Positions 1-7,217 of a stretch of 18,019 bases of DNA are shown piece by piece (the first letter of the stretch is position 1; each line of letters begins with the position of its first letter). The notes below the pieces were generated by a model. That model was not told where the DNA came from and made no database searches. It was given only the letters and a program-made list of their open reading frames with translations. Where the stretch lies: contig HF989171.1 of the NCBI GenBank assembly GCA_000431275.1, forward strand, positions 1 through 18,019, in the 5' to 3' direction. The translations under genes and the position numbers were made by a program. This DNA is from Prevotella sp. CAG:755. GTDB taxonomy: Bacteria; Bacteroidota; Bacteroidia; Bacteroidales; Bacteroidaceae.

Positions 1-363
1 TTCTGTTGCATTTGCAAGTTGAATTCAGCAATTTATATTTCATCGTGTAGGGTGCTGTGCGGACGTTTCTTTCGGATTATCGTGGCTGTGCCGATGTGGG
101 AATGACTAGGGCGGGAACGGCCGTTTTCATAAGTGGCAGAGATAGCGAAGAAAGGGAGCAAAAGCAAGAAAAAATGCCTTTTCTTCGGCGAACCAGCGTG
201 TTTTCCGACCGCAGCCGGACTTGTCCGTTGTCGACCCACACGCTGTACGATGGCCGGATGGTTGAATTTGTGTTCATTATGAGGCGTTCACTTCTGTCTC
301 TCGCTTTTTTGTTGTACCTTTGCCGTACAAAATCAAAATTGCAACGATTAAATTAAAGCTTAC
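1..363. other. Leading stretch without a recognisable gene
   Basis: No reading frame here looks like a protein. The longest ones give Arg/Ser-rich translations without a domain, signal peptide or family motif, and opposite-strand frames overlap each other. The left edge has a possible Bacteroidetes-type promoter on the plus strand: TTTG at 11-14, a 19-bp spacer, then TATATTTC at 34-41, which misses TAnnTTTG only at the last base. If it is used, it would give fabD a leader of about 300 nt in addition to the proximal promoter candidate near 315. A small RNA is another possibility. Neither is shown by the sequence. Confidence 0.5.
293..322 (+). promoter_or_regulatory. Candidate fabD promoter
   Basis: TACCTTTG at 315-322 is a perfect match to the Bacteroidetes -7 consensus TAnnTTTG. 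It lies 41 bp before the fabD ATG, which would give a leader of roughly 35 nt. The -33 element is poor: only TCTG at 293-296, 18 bp upstream, resembles TTTG. The region just before the ATG is A/T-rich, as is usual for Bacteroidetes genes that lack a Shine-Dalgarno site. Confidence 0.45.
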
Positions 364-1269
364 ATGAAAGCATTTGTATTTCCCGGGCAAGGTGCCCAGT
401 TCGTAGGAATGGGCAAGGACCTTTACGAGAAGCACCCCGTAGCTAAACAATTTTTTGAGAAAGCCAACGATATCCTTGGTTTCCGCATCTCTGACATCAT
501 ATTCGAAGGCACTGACGAAGAGCTGAAGCAGACGAAAGTGACGCAACCAGCCGTGTTCCTCCACAGCGTGATCAGTTCGCTCTGCTTGGGCGATGACTTC
601 CTGCCCGACATGGTGGCGGGACACTCGCTGGGTGAGCTGTCGGCACTGACGGCTGCCCGTTCGTTGAGTTTCGAAGACGGTTTGAAGTTGGTTTATGCAC
701 GTGCCATGGCCATGCAGAAAGCTTGCGAAGCAACTCCCTCGACAATGGCCGCCGTCATCGGTTTGACTGACGACGTGATAGAGGGCATCTGCAAGGAAGT
801 GAGCGCAGGAGGTCATGTCGTGGTTCCGGCCAACTATAACTGCCCGGGGCAGCTCGTCATCAGTGGCGAGGTGCCTGCTGTCGAAGAAGCTTGCCAGCGG
901 CTCAAAGCCGCAGGTGCCAAGCGTGCGCTGGTGCTTCCGGTGAGCGGCGCTTTCCACTCACCCTTGATGCAGCCCGCCAAGGAGGAGCTTGAAGCAGCCA
1001 TCGCCGTGACGGAATTCCACAAGCCCATTTGCCCTGTCTACCAGAACGTGGACGGCGCAGCCCATACTGAGCCAGCCGAAATCAAGGCCAACCTCATCGC
1101 ACAGCTGACGTCGTCAGTGCTTTGGACCAAGGAGGTGAACAACATGGTTGCCGCCGGTGCCACTGAGTTCATTGAATGTGGACCGGGAAAAGCCCTGCAA
1201 GGCATGATTGCCAAGATTTGCAAAGGCAACGATGCCGTCACGATGCACGGCGTGTCGGTAGTCGATTGA
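364..1269 (+). CDS. fabD: Malonyl-CoA:ACP transacylase FabD
   Basis: This enzyme transfers the malonyl group from malonyl-CoA to acyl carrier protein in the cytoplasm, supplying the extender unit for type II fatty-acid synthesis. The 301-residue protein has the usual FabD length. It opens with the family signature FPGQGAQ (residues 6-12). The nucleophile elbow GHSLGE spans 86-91 with catalytic Ser88. Arg113 (YARAMAMQ) is the likely malonyl-carboxylate contact, and His198 in SGAFHSPLM is the catalytic partner. The ECGPGKAL block near the C-terminus is also typical. The ATG at 364 puts the FPGQG motif at its normal distance from the N-terminus. The gene stands alone, without other fab genes next to it, and is followed after 120 bp by an amylase gene on the same strand. 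Family assignment is secure. Confidence 0.96.
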   Translation: MKAFVFPGQGAQFVGMGKDLYEKHPVAKQFFEKANDILGFRISDIIFEGTDEELKQTKVTQPAVFLHSVISSLCLGDDFLPDMVAGHSLGELSALTAARSLSFEDGLKLVYARAMAMQKACEATPSTMAAVIGLTDDVIEGICKEVSAGGHVVVPANYNCPGQLVISGEVPAVEEACQRLKAAGAKRALVLPVSGAFHSPLMQPAKEELEAAIAVTEFHKPICPVYQNVDGAAHTEPAEIKANLIAQLTSSVLWTKEVNNMVAAGATEFIECGPGKALQGMIAKICKGNDAVTMHGVSVVD

Positions 1270-1305
1270 ACGGCTACGGGCAAATTGCTTGATACATAAC
1301 GACCC

Positions 1306-1354
1306 ACACGGCAAGTGCTTCGGCTCATGACGAACCGGGCAGCTTGCCGTGTTC
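1306..1354. repeat. Inverted repeat between fabD and the amylase gene
   Basis: ACACGGCAAG (1306-1315) and CTTGCCGTGT (1343-1352) are exact reverse complements separated by 27 nt. The right arm also lies inside a second, shorter dyad at 1332-1354: GAAC and GGCA pair with TGCC and GTTC around GCT, with two mismatched pairs. The two folds compete for the same bases. No T-run follows on either strand, so this is not a typical intrinsic terminator. It may be an mRNA stem between the two genes or may have no role. Confidence 0.4.
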
Positions 1355-1389
1355 ACGTTTGAAACATACGAATTAGATTGACCGACGAG

Positions 1390-3063
1390 ATGAAAGAAAA
1401 GATGATAATCTACCAGGTGTTGCCCCGCCTTTTCGGTAACGTGAATGAAAACTGCGTTCCACACGGTAGCCTCGCGCAAAACGGTAGTGGGAAAATGAAT
1501 GATTTCACAGCCGATGTGCTAGCCACAATCAAGGACGAAGGCTACACGCACGTGTGGTTCACAGGCCTCATTGAGCACGCCACGCAGACCGACTATTCCG
1601 CTTTCGGCATCGAGCCCGACCATCCGGCGGTTGTCAAGGGGCGTGCAGGATCACCCTATGCTATCAAGGACTACTATGATATCGACCCCGATTTGGCCGA
1701 GAATGTCCCGGCGCGCATGAACGAGTTTGAAAATCTCGTGAATCGTACCCATGAGGCCGGGCTCGGTTTTGTGATGGATTTCGTGCCCAACCATGTGGCA
1801 CGCCAATATCATTCAGACGCCAAGCCGGCCAATGTCGTTGATTTGGGTGCCCACGACGTGACCACGCAGGCCTTTTCGCCCCAGAATAATTTCTATTATA
1901 TCCCCGGCCAGCCTCTCCGCACCCATTTCGACCGTTATCACCTTGCCCCTATGCCCTATCGCGAATACCCCGCCAAGGCCACGGGCAACGACCGTTTTGA
2001 TGCTTCGCCCGGCGAAAACGACTGGTATGAGACGGTCAAGCTCAACTACGGCGTGGACTATTGTGGCGGCCGTCAGAAGCACTTCAACCCTACGCCAGAC
2101 ACGTGGGAGAAAATGCTTGATATTCTGCTCTTCTGGGCCGGAAAAGGCGTCGACGGTTTTCGGTGCGATATGGCCGAAATGGTGCCGGTCGAGTTCTGGG
2201 ACTGGTGTATTTCGCAGGTGAAGGCCCGCTTCCCCCGAATGCTCTTTATCGCTGAGGTCTACAATCCGTCGGAATACCGCAACTACCTGTATGCCGGACA
2301 CTTCGATTTCCTGTATGACAAGGTGGGGCTTTACGATACACTCCGCGGCGTGATCTGTGGCCACCGGCCTGCATCGGACATCACGTCATGCTGGCAAAGC
2401 GTCGACGACATAAAGGACCATATGCTCAACTTCCTTGAAAATCATGACGAGCAGCGCATCGCGTCTGACTTTTTTGCCACAGACGGGCGAAAGGCGCTGC
2501 CGGCACTTGTGGTCAGCGCCTGTATGGGTACCAACCCTTTCATGGTCTATGCCGGACAAGAATTCGGCGAGCCGGGAATGGATGCCGAAGGTTTTAGCGG
2601 ACGCGACGGCCGCACAACCATTTTCGATTATTGGAGCGTTCCTTCGTTGAGAAGAGCTCTTTCCGGACAGCTCCGTGCCGGAGAACGCCACTTGCACGAC
2701 GCCTATGTCAAACTGCTGCGTCTTTGCAACACGGAATCGACTCTTCGTGAAGGTTCGTTCTTTGACCTGATGTATGTCAATTACGACGGTTGCGGTGGAT
2801 TCGATCCGAACCGCCATTATGCTTTTCTCCGTCACGCGGGGCACGACCTGCTGCTCATTGTAAGTAACTTTTCGGACGAAGCCTCGCAGGTGGGCGTCCG
2901 CATTCCAAGTCACGCTTTCAGCACCCTCGGCCTGCGTGAGGGCATTTGCTGGGCTAGCGACTTGCTCACTGGCGAACCCGTAACGGTCACCTTGCGCCCG
3001 GATTCCGTCACGTCAGTGCAACTGCCGCCTTATGGTGCCGTTCTGCTGAAAATGAGGTGCTGA
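1390..3063 (+). CDS. GH13 alpha-amylase-family glycoside hydrolase, cytoplasmic
   Basis: This is a glycoside hydrolase family 13 enzyme that probably cleaves or rearranges alpha-1,4-glucans such as maltodextrin or glycogen. With the ATG at 1390 it has 557 residues. The conserved GH13 blocks are in order: DFVPNH (130-135); GFRCDMAE with nucleophile Asp260; FIAEVYNP with acid/base Glu289; and NHDEQR with Asp353. An all-beta C-terminal domain probably follows from about residue 465. There is no signal peptide, so it should act in the cytosol, unlike the exported SusG amylase. A TTG four codons upstream (1378) is in frame, but the ATG gives the N-terminus MKEKMIIYQVLPRLFGN, which resembles Bacteroidales relatives as I recall them. 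An ATG at 1402 is also possible. Exact substrate and bond specificity cannot be read from the sequence. Confidence 0.9.
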   Translation: MKEKMIIYQVLPRLFGNVNENCVPHGSLAQNGSGKMNDFTADVLATIKDEGYTHVWFTGLIEHATQTDYSAFGIEPDHPAVVKGRAGSPYAIKDYYDIDPDLAENVPARMNEFENLVNRTHEAGLGFVMDFVPNHVARQYHSDAKPANVVDLGAHDVTTQAFSPQNNFYYIPGQPLRTHFDRYHLAPMPYREYPAKATGNDRFDASPGENDWYETVKLNYGVDYCGGRQKHFNPTPDTWEKMLDILLFWAGKGVDGFRCDMAEMVPVEFWDWCISQVKARFPRMLFIAEVYNPSEYRNYLYAGHFDFLYDKVGLYDTLRGVICGHRPASDITSCWQSVDDIKDHMLNFLENHDEQRIASDFFATDGRKALPALVVSACMGTNPFMVYAGQEFGEPGMDAEGFSGRDGRTTIFDYWSVPSLRRALSGQLRAGERHLHDAYVKLLRLCNTESTLREGSFFDLMYVNYDGCGGFDPNRHYAFLRHAGHDLLLIVSNFSDEASQVGVRIPSHAFSTLGLREGICWASDLLTGEPVTVTLRPDSVTSVQLPPYGAVLLKMRC

Positions 3064-3083
3064 TGTTTTCATGTGGCACACTA

Positions 3084-3115
3084 TTTGCAAGTTCTAAGAC
3101 ATCATTGCATGTTTT
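3084..3115 (+). promoter_or_regulatory. Weak candidate clpC promoter
   Basis: TTTG at 3084-3087 is followed after 20 bp by CATGTTTT at 3108-3115. That resembles TAnnTTTG but misses its first and last bases. It would put the transcript start about 30 nt before the clpC ATG. No CIRCE-like inverted repeat or other heat-shock operator was seen in the 85-bp gap. Confidence 0.25.
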
Positions 3116-3148
3116 TAGGAATAACGAACAGACTGACAGTTTAACTTT

Positions 3149-5653
3149 ATGGACTACCAACTATCGTCGACACTCTCAAAGGCGCTCTTATACAGCAAAG
3201 AAGAGGCGTTCCGCCTGCACAATGGTGCGGTCGGTCCCGGTCATCTACTGCTTGGCCTGCTCAAAGGCAATGAAGGAAAAGCCTTGGAAGTCATCCACCA
3301 TTTTCCCTTGCCTCCTGGACGGCTGAAAGCGACGGTCGAGGGGTTATTGGCTGAGCAAACCGACAATATGGCAGCAGCAGCTACGCCCGAGACGATAATC
3401 ATCAATACAGATGCGTCGCGCATCTTGAAACTGAGTTTTCTTGAAGCGCGGCTGTTCAAAAGCCACGTGATCGACACGGAGCATCTGTTGCTTGCAATGT
3501 TGCACGACGAGGATAACATTGCCCGCCGTTCGCTGAACGCCAACTCCATTAATTATGAAAATGCCTGTGCTCTGCTTAACTTGAAGCCAGATGTGCAGTC
3601 CGGTTTCGGCGTGGAAGACGATGAAGACGAACCCTACTCGAACCCGCACCAACAGTCATCTTCGCAGCGCGACACCCAGTCTGCTACACGGAAGCCTATG
3701 ACCGATACGCCAGTGCTTGACAGGTTCGGTGTTGATGTGACCCGTGCGGCCGAAGAGGGGAAATTGGACCCCGTCGTCGGCCGGGAAAAAGAGATAGAAC
3801 GTATCGCACAAATCCTGTGCCGCCGGAAAAAGAACAATCCTGTGCTCATCGGCGAGCCCGGCGTGGGAAAAAGTTCCATCGTCGAAGGGCTGGCCCTGCT
3901 CATTGCGCAGAAAAAAGTGCCGCGTTCGCTGCGTGGCAAACGCATTGTTGCGCTCGACATGGCGTCTGTCGTGGCAGGAACGAAGTATCGTGGCCAGTTT
4001 GAAGAGCGTATCCGCAACATTATCCTCGAATTGCAGGAGCATCCTGAGGTGGTGCTCTTCATCGACGAGATACACACCATTGTCGGTGCAGGTTCGGCGC
4101 CAGGTTCGATGGATGCCGCCAATATGCTCAAACCCGCTCTGGCCCGGGGCGATTTGCAGTGCATCGGAGCCACAACGGTCGACGAATACCGCAAAAGCAT
4201 TGAAAAGGATGGTGCGCTCGAACGCCGATTCCAAAAAATCATGGTCGAACCGACGACAGCCGATGAGACACTTCAGATCTTGAAGAACATCAAAGAGAAA
4301 TATGAGGATCATCACAATGTGACTTATACCGACGATGCGTTGAAAGCGTGCGTCAGCCTGACCGAGCGTTACATCACTGACCGTGCCTTTCCCGACAAGG
4401 CCATCGACGTGCTTGATGAAGCGGGGAGCCGGGCTCACCTTGTGAATGTATCCGCACCTAAGGAAATCGAAGAGCAAGAGAAGCTGATAGACCTGTTGAC
4501 CACTCAGAAAGTCGAGGCAGCCCATAACCAGCAGTATGAGCTGGCAGCAGAGTTACGAGACCAGGTCCGGCAGGAGGAGGAGAAACTCGAAGCGCTCACC
4601 AATGCCTGGCAGGCCACACTGTCTGAAAACCGCGAGGTTGTCGATCGCGAACAAATTGAAAGTGTCGTGTCGATGATGAGTGGTGTCCCCGTGCAACGCA
4701 TGGCAGGCGAGGAAAGCGTGCGGCTCAAAGGCATGGCGGGTGAACTTTCGTCACGTGTCATCGCGCAAGATAAGGCCATTGAAAAACTTGTCCGCGCCAT
4801 CACGCGCAGCCGCATCGGTTTGAAAGATCCCAACCGCCCTATTGGCACGTTCATGTTCCTTGGGCCCACTGGCGTCGGAAAGACGCATTTGGCCAAGTGC
4901 CTGGCTGAATTCATGTTCGGTTCGGCCGACGCACTCATTCGTATCGACATGAGTGAGTATATGGAGAAGTACAGTGTCTCGCGCCTCGTCGGTGCGCCAC
5001 CGGGATACGTCGGCTATGAAGAGGGAGGCCAGCTCACTGAAAAGGTGCGCCGCCACCCCTACTCCATCGTCCTACTCGATGAAATCGAAAAGGCTCACGG
5101 AGATGTGTTTAACCTGTTGTTACAGGTGATGGACGAGGGCCGACTCACTGACAGCAATGGCGTGACGGTCGATTTTCGTAATACGATTATCATCATGACG
5201 TCTAACTGCGGTACACGGCAACTCAAAGAATTCGGTCGCGGCATCGGTTTCGACCGCCCGCAAGGGGCAGCCAACAACGTCGGTTTGGCGACAGATGTCA
5301 TCCAGAAGGCGCTTAACAAACAGTTCGCTCCCGAGTTCCTCAACCGTCTGGACGAAATCATTATGTTTGAGCCGCTTTCGGCCGGAGCTATCCGTCGCAT
5401 TGCCGGCATAGAGTTGCGTGCGCTCACTGGCCGCTTGGAGAAATTGGGCGCTACGCTTCGCCTGACAGATGCGGCTATGGACTTTCTCGTGGCGCGTGGG
5501 TATGACGTCCAATATGGCGCACGTCCGCTCAAACGCGCCATACAGAATTACGTCGAGGATCCGCTCTGCGAACGCTTGCTTGATGCGGGAGATTCGCAGC
5601 ACGAATGGATACTCGAAAAGAGCCCGAACGAAGAAAAGCTCGTGTTTGTGTGA
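3149..5653 (+). CDS. clpC: AAA+ unfoldase ClpC, ATPase subunit of the Clp protease
   Basis: ClpC unfolds substrate proteins with ATP and feeds them into the ClpP peptidase in the cytoplasm. The 834 residues show the full class I HSP100 layout. A Clp_N repeat domain covers about 1-147, followed by an acidic and Gln/Ser-rich linker (150-188). D1 has Walker A GEPGVGKS (235-242), pore loop KYRG (279-282), Walker B VVLFIDE (301-307) and ERRF arginine fingers (358-361). A short UVR/coiled-coil insert (about 447-482) distinguishes it from ClpA and from the long middle domain of ClpB. D2 has Walker A GPTGVGKT (572-579), pore loop GYVGYEEGG (619-627) and Walker B IVLLDE (640-645). RGIGFD (697-702) carries an IGF tripeptide that fits the ClpP-docking loop, so it should work with ClpP. 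Start and length are normal. The gene ends at a strong terminator. No ctsR or mcsAB neighbours are present. Confidence 0.95.
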   Translation: MDYQLSSTLSKALLYSKEEAFRLHNGAVGPGHLLLGLLKGNEGKALEVIHHFPLPPGRLKATVEGLLAEQTDNMAAAATPETIIINTDASRILKLSFLEARLFKSHVIDTEHLLLAMLHDEDNIARRSLNANSINYENACALLNLKPDVQSGFGVEDDEDEPYSNPHQQSSSQRDTQSATRKPMTDTPVLDRFGVDVTRAAEEGKLDPVVGREKEIERIAQILCRRKKNNPVLIGEPGVGKSSIVEGLALLIAQKKVPRSLRGKRIVALDMASVVAGTKYRGQFEERIRNIILELQEHPEVVLFIDEIHTIVGAGSAPGSMDAANMLKPALARGDLQCIGATTVDEYRKSIEKDGALERRFQKIMVEPTTADETLQILKNIKEKYEDHHNVTYTDDALKACVSLTERYITDRAFPDKAIDVLDEAGSRAHLVNVSAPKEIEEQEKLIDLLTTQKVEAAHNQQYELAAELRDQVRQEEEKLEALTNAWQATLSENREVVDREQIESVVSMMSGVPVQRMAGEESVRLKGMAGELSSRVIAQDKAIEKLVRAITRSRIGLKDPNRPIGTFMFLGPTGVGKTHLAKCLAEFMFGSADALIRIDMSEYMEKYSVSRLVGAPPGYVGYEEGGQLTEKVRRHPYSIVLLDEIEKAHGDVFNLLLQVMDEGRLTDSNGVTVDFRNTIIIMTSNCGTRQLKEFGRGIGFDRPQGAANNVGLATDVIQKALNKQFAPEFLNRLDEIIMFEPLSAGAIRRIAGIELRALTGRLEKLGATLRLTDAAMDFLVARGYDVQYGARPLKRAIQNYVEDPLCERLLDAGDSQHEWILEKSPNEEKLVFV

Positions 5654-5676
5654 GAAACGCAGACGTACGATGACTT

Positions 5677-5718
5677 TAACGGCCTGATATGCTCTTCGGC
5701 ATACTAGGCCGTTGTTTT
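5677..5718 (+). terminator. Rho-independent terminator of clpC
   Basis: The stem starts with AACGGCCT (5678-5685) pairing with AGGCCGTT (5706-5713). It continues inward through a G-T pair, one A/C mismatch and TATGC/GCATA around the loop TCTTCG (5693-5698). TTTTAT follows at 5715-5720, making a typical plus-strand terminator 25 bp after the clpC stop. It lies in the 81-bp gap between convergent genes. Read on the minus strand the same stem has no clear U-run, so it may stop transcripts from the phosphatase gene less well. Confidence 0.85.
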
Positions 5719-5734
5719 ATACAAAAAAGCTTTC

Positions 5735-6427
5735 TCAACATTTGAAACAGATGGCATTGAATGTAACATACAGATAAGTCAGGGCGAAGCAGCATGTCAG
5801 CAGGTCGGCGTCGGATAGACGGTAGTTTGTTATCGTGAAAGCCGATCGGTTACTGACCGAGAGACGGACAGGCTGCCTGTTGAACCGTGTGTAAAGCCAA
5901 TAGACAGCCGCTCCGACGATGCAGCCCCACACGGTGCCGACTACGACGTCACCAAAATAGTGTACGCCAAGATAGATGCGCGACCATCCGTTGAGTGCAG
6001 CCCACGAGAAGAGCATAAGGCCAAGTCCGCGGCGGCGTATCAGCAGGGTGACAAACATGGCTACGGAGAACGTGTTGGCTGCATGGCTTGAAAAGAAACC
6101 ATAACGCCCGCCGCGGTAATCGTTGACGACATCAAGCAGGTACATGATCTGCGGGTCTTGTGTCGGGCGGAACCGTTTGAAATAGGGCTTGCAGAAGCCG
6201 GATGCCATCTGGTCGGCCAAGAGGATGCAGAGACCGATGAAGAGTACGATAAGCCCGATGTGACGGAAGTCGTTGTTACGGATGAGCACGTAGAGGAGTA
6301 CGGCGATCAGTGGTAGCCATGTGACAGTCTGCGTGATCGCCATAAAGAAACCGTCGAGAAATAGCGACTGGCTTCCGTTGATCCAAATAGTGGCGGCTTG
6401 GTCCCACTGTAAGATATGCTGCAACAT
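5735..6427 (-). CDS. PAP2-superfamily membrane phosphatase
   Basis: This is a membrane acid phosphatase of the PAP2 superfamily. It probably removes phosphate from a lipid such as undecaprenyl diphosphate, phosphatidylglycerophosphate or lipid A. From the ATG at 6427 it is 230 residues. Motif 1 is KPYFKRFRP (Lys80 to Pro88, KX6RP). Motif 2 is FFSSHAANTF, with SSH at 113-115 in place of the common PSGH. Motif 3 is SRIYLGVHYFGD (Ser149 to Asp160, SRX5HX3D) with the catalytic histidine His156. About six hydrophobic segments surround these motifs, including a last one near the C-terminus. The frame is open upstream to 6538, but that part overlaps the end of batE. The start at 6427 follows the batE stop by 19 bp and matches a normal N-terminus. 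It is the last gene of the moxR-bat operon. The substrate is unknown. Confidence 0.88.
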   Translation of the reverse strand: MLQHILQWDQAATIWINGSQSLFLDGFFMAITQTVTWLPLIAVLLYVLIRNNDFRHIGLIVLFIGLCILLADQMASGFCKPYFKRFRPTQDPQIMYLLDVVNDYRGGRYGFFSSHAANTFSVAMFVTLLIRRRGLGLMLFSWAALNGWSRIYLGVHYFGDVVVGTVWGCIVGAAVYWLYTRFNRQPVRLSVSNRSAFTITNYRLSDADLLTCCFALTYLYVTFNAICFKC

Positions 6428-6446
6428 ACCGGGCTTTTCTTTGAAG

Positions 6447-7217
6447 TTAGACAATTGTGGCTTTCCCGGCTTCGATCCATCCGGTGCGACCATCTGAAAG
6501 TTCCACTTGCATCCAGCCTCGTATGGATGTGTCGACAAGGCGGACTCCTGTGCCGGGATGAAGGTCGAAACTGCCTTTTGCAGAGTCAGAAGGGCCTTCG
6601 CGTAACGGGCATGTCTGCATGACTACGGCTCGCTGGGACTCTGTGGCCCTTGTGTGTTGCCAAGCTCCGAAACAGTGGGCTGCTACAGCTGTGGCAAAGA
6701 GAATAATTGCCCCGAAAAAACTGCATTTGCGCAATAACAGCGGGCGGGAAAACAGGTAGACAAGCAGGGCGCAGAGCGAAAGACCGAACAGGACAAGTCC
6801 CCAGACCGCCCATGTGTCGGCCGTGGCTTGGTCGCGGAGCTGTTTTCCCCAGCGGATAAAGAACATCTCGCTCGCCTCGCCGAACTGGTCTTCCGTCTTT
6901 GTGCGTACTAACGACAGGTTGAAGCGTGCGTCGTCATCGGCGGGATTGTATTTCAATGCTCGCTCGTAGTGCAAGACGGCTTGCGGATAGTTTTGCAGAC
7001 GGTAATAGCAATTTCCTAAATTGTAGTGGGCTGAGGCGCTTGCAGGGTGTTCGCGCAGGAACCGTTCGTAGAGGTTTACAGCGCGGGGATAGTCTTTCTG
7101 CTGGTATGCGTTGTCTGCTTCCGTCTTTGTGTCTTGGAACGTCGTACCTACGCTGGGTGCAGCGTATGCCACAGCGATTGCCAGCAGCGTAAAAAGGAGT
7201 ATTATGTGACGTTTCAT
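6447..7217 (-). CDS. batE: BatE: TPR, two-TM, SH3-like envelope protein
   Basis: This 256-residue protein is probably exported and membrane-anchored and belongs to the bat (Bacteroides aerotolerance) set. A cleavable-type signal sequence (about 1-20, ending AVAYAA) is followed by two TPR units at about 31-105, including AHYNLGNCYYRLQNYPQAVLHY-type spacing. Two transmembrane segments lie near 136-157 and 167-185. The C-terminal 60 residues have bacterial SH3-like features (CPLREGPS, then a Gly-Trp turn and TGWIEAG). This order is the one known for BatE. Its ATG overlaps the batD stop by 4 bp (7214-7217), suggesting coupled translation. TPRs usually bind peptides, and SH3b domains often bind peptidoglycan, so a scaffold role at the envelope is likely but inferred. 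Confidence 0.87.
   Translation of the reverse strand: MKRHIILLFTLLAIAVAYAAPSVGTTFQDTKTEADNAYQQKDYPRAVNLYERFLREHPASASAHYNLGNCYYRLQNYPQAVLHYERALKYNPADDDARFNLSLVRTKTEDQFGEASEMFFIRWGKQLRDQATADTWAVWGLVLFGLSLCALLVYLFSRPLLLRKCSFFGAIILFATAVAAHCFGAWQHTRATESQRAVVMQTCPLREGPSDSAKGSFDLHPGTGVRLVDTSIRGWMQVELSDGRTGWIEAGKATIV

Noticed and set aside
57..356. Open frame of 99 codons upstream of fabD, plus strand
   Set aside because: The translation has no domain or family signature, overlaps open frames on the other strand, and runs through the fabD promoter candidate.
277..957. Open frame of 226 codons antisense to fabD
   Set aside because: It mirrors the codon bias of fabD, is rich in His and Arg, and has no recognisable motif; FabD on the plus strand is certain.
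1378..1389. TTG start for the amylase, four codons upstream of the ATG
   Set aside because: The ATG at 1390 gives the expected N-terminus, and no ribosome-binding site favours the TTG.
6428..6538. N-terminal extension of the PAP2 phosphatase
   Set aside because: It would overlap the coding end of batE by about 90 bp. The ATG at 6427 lies 19 bp after the batE stop and fits the spacing of the rest of the operon.
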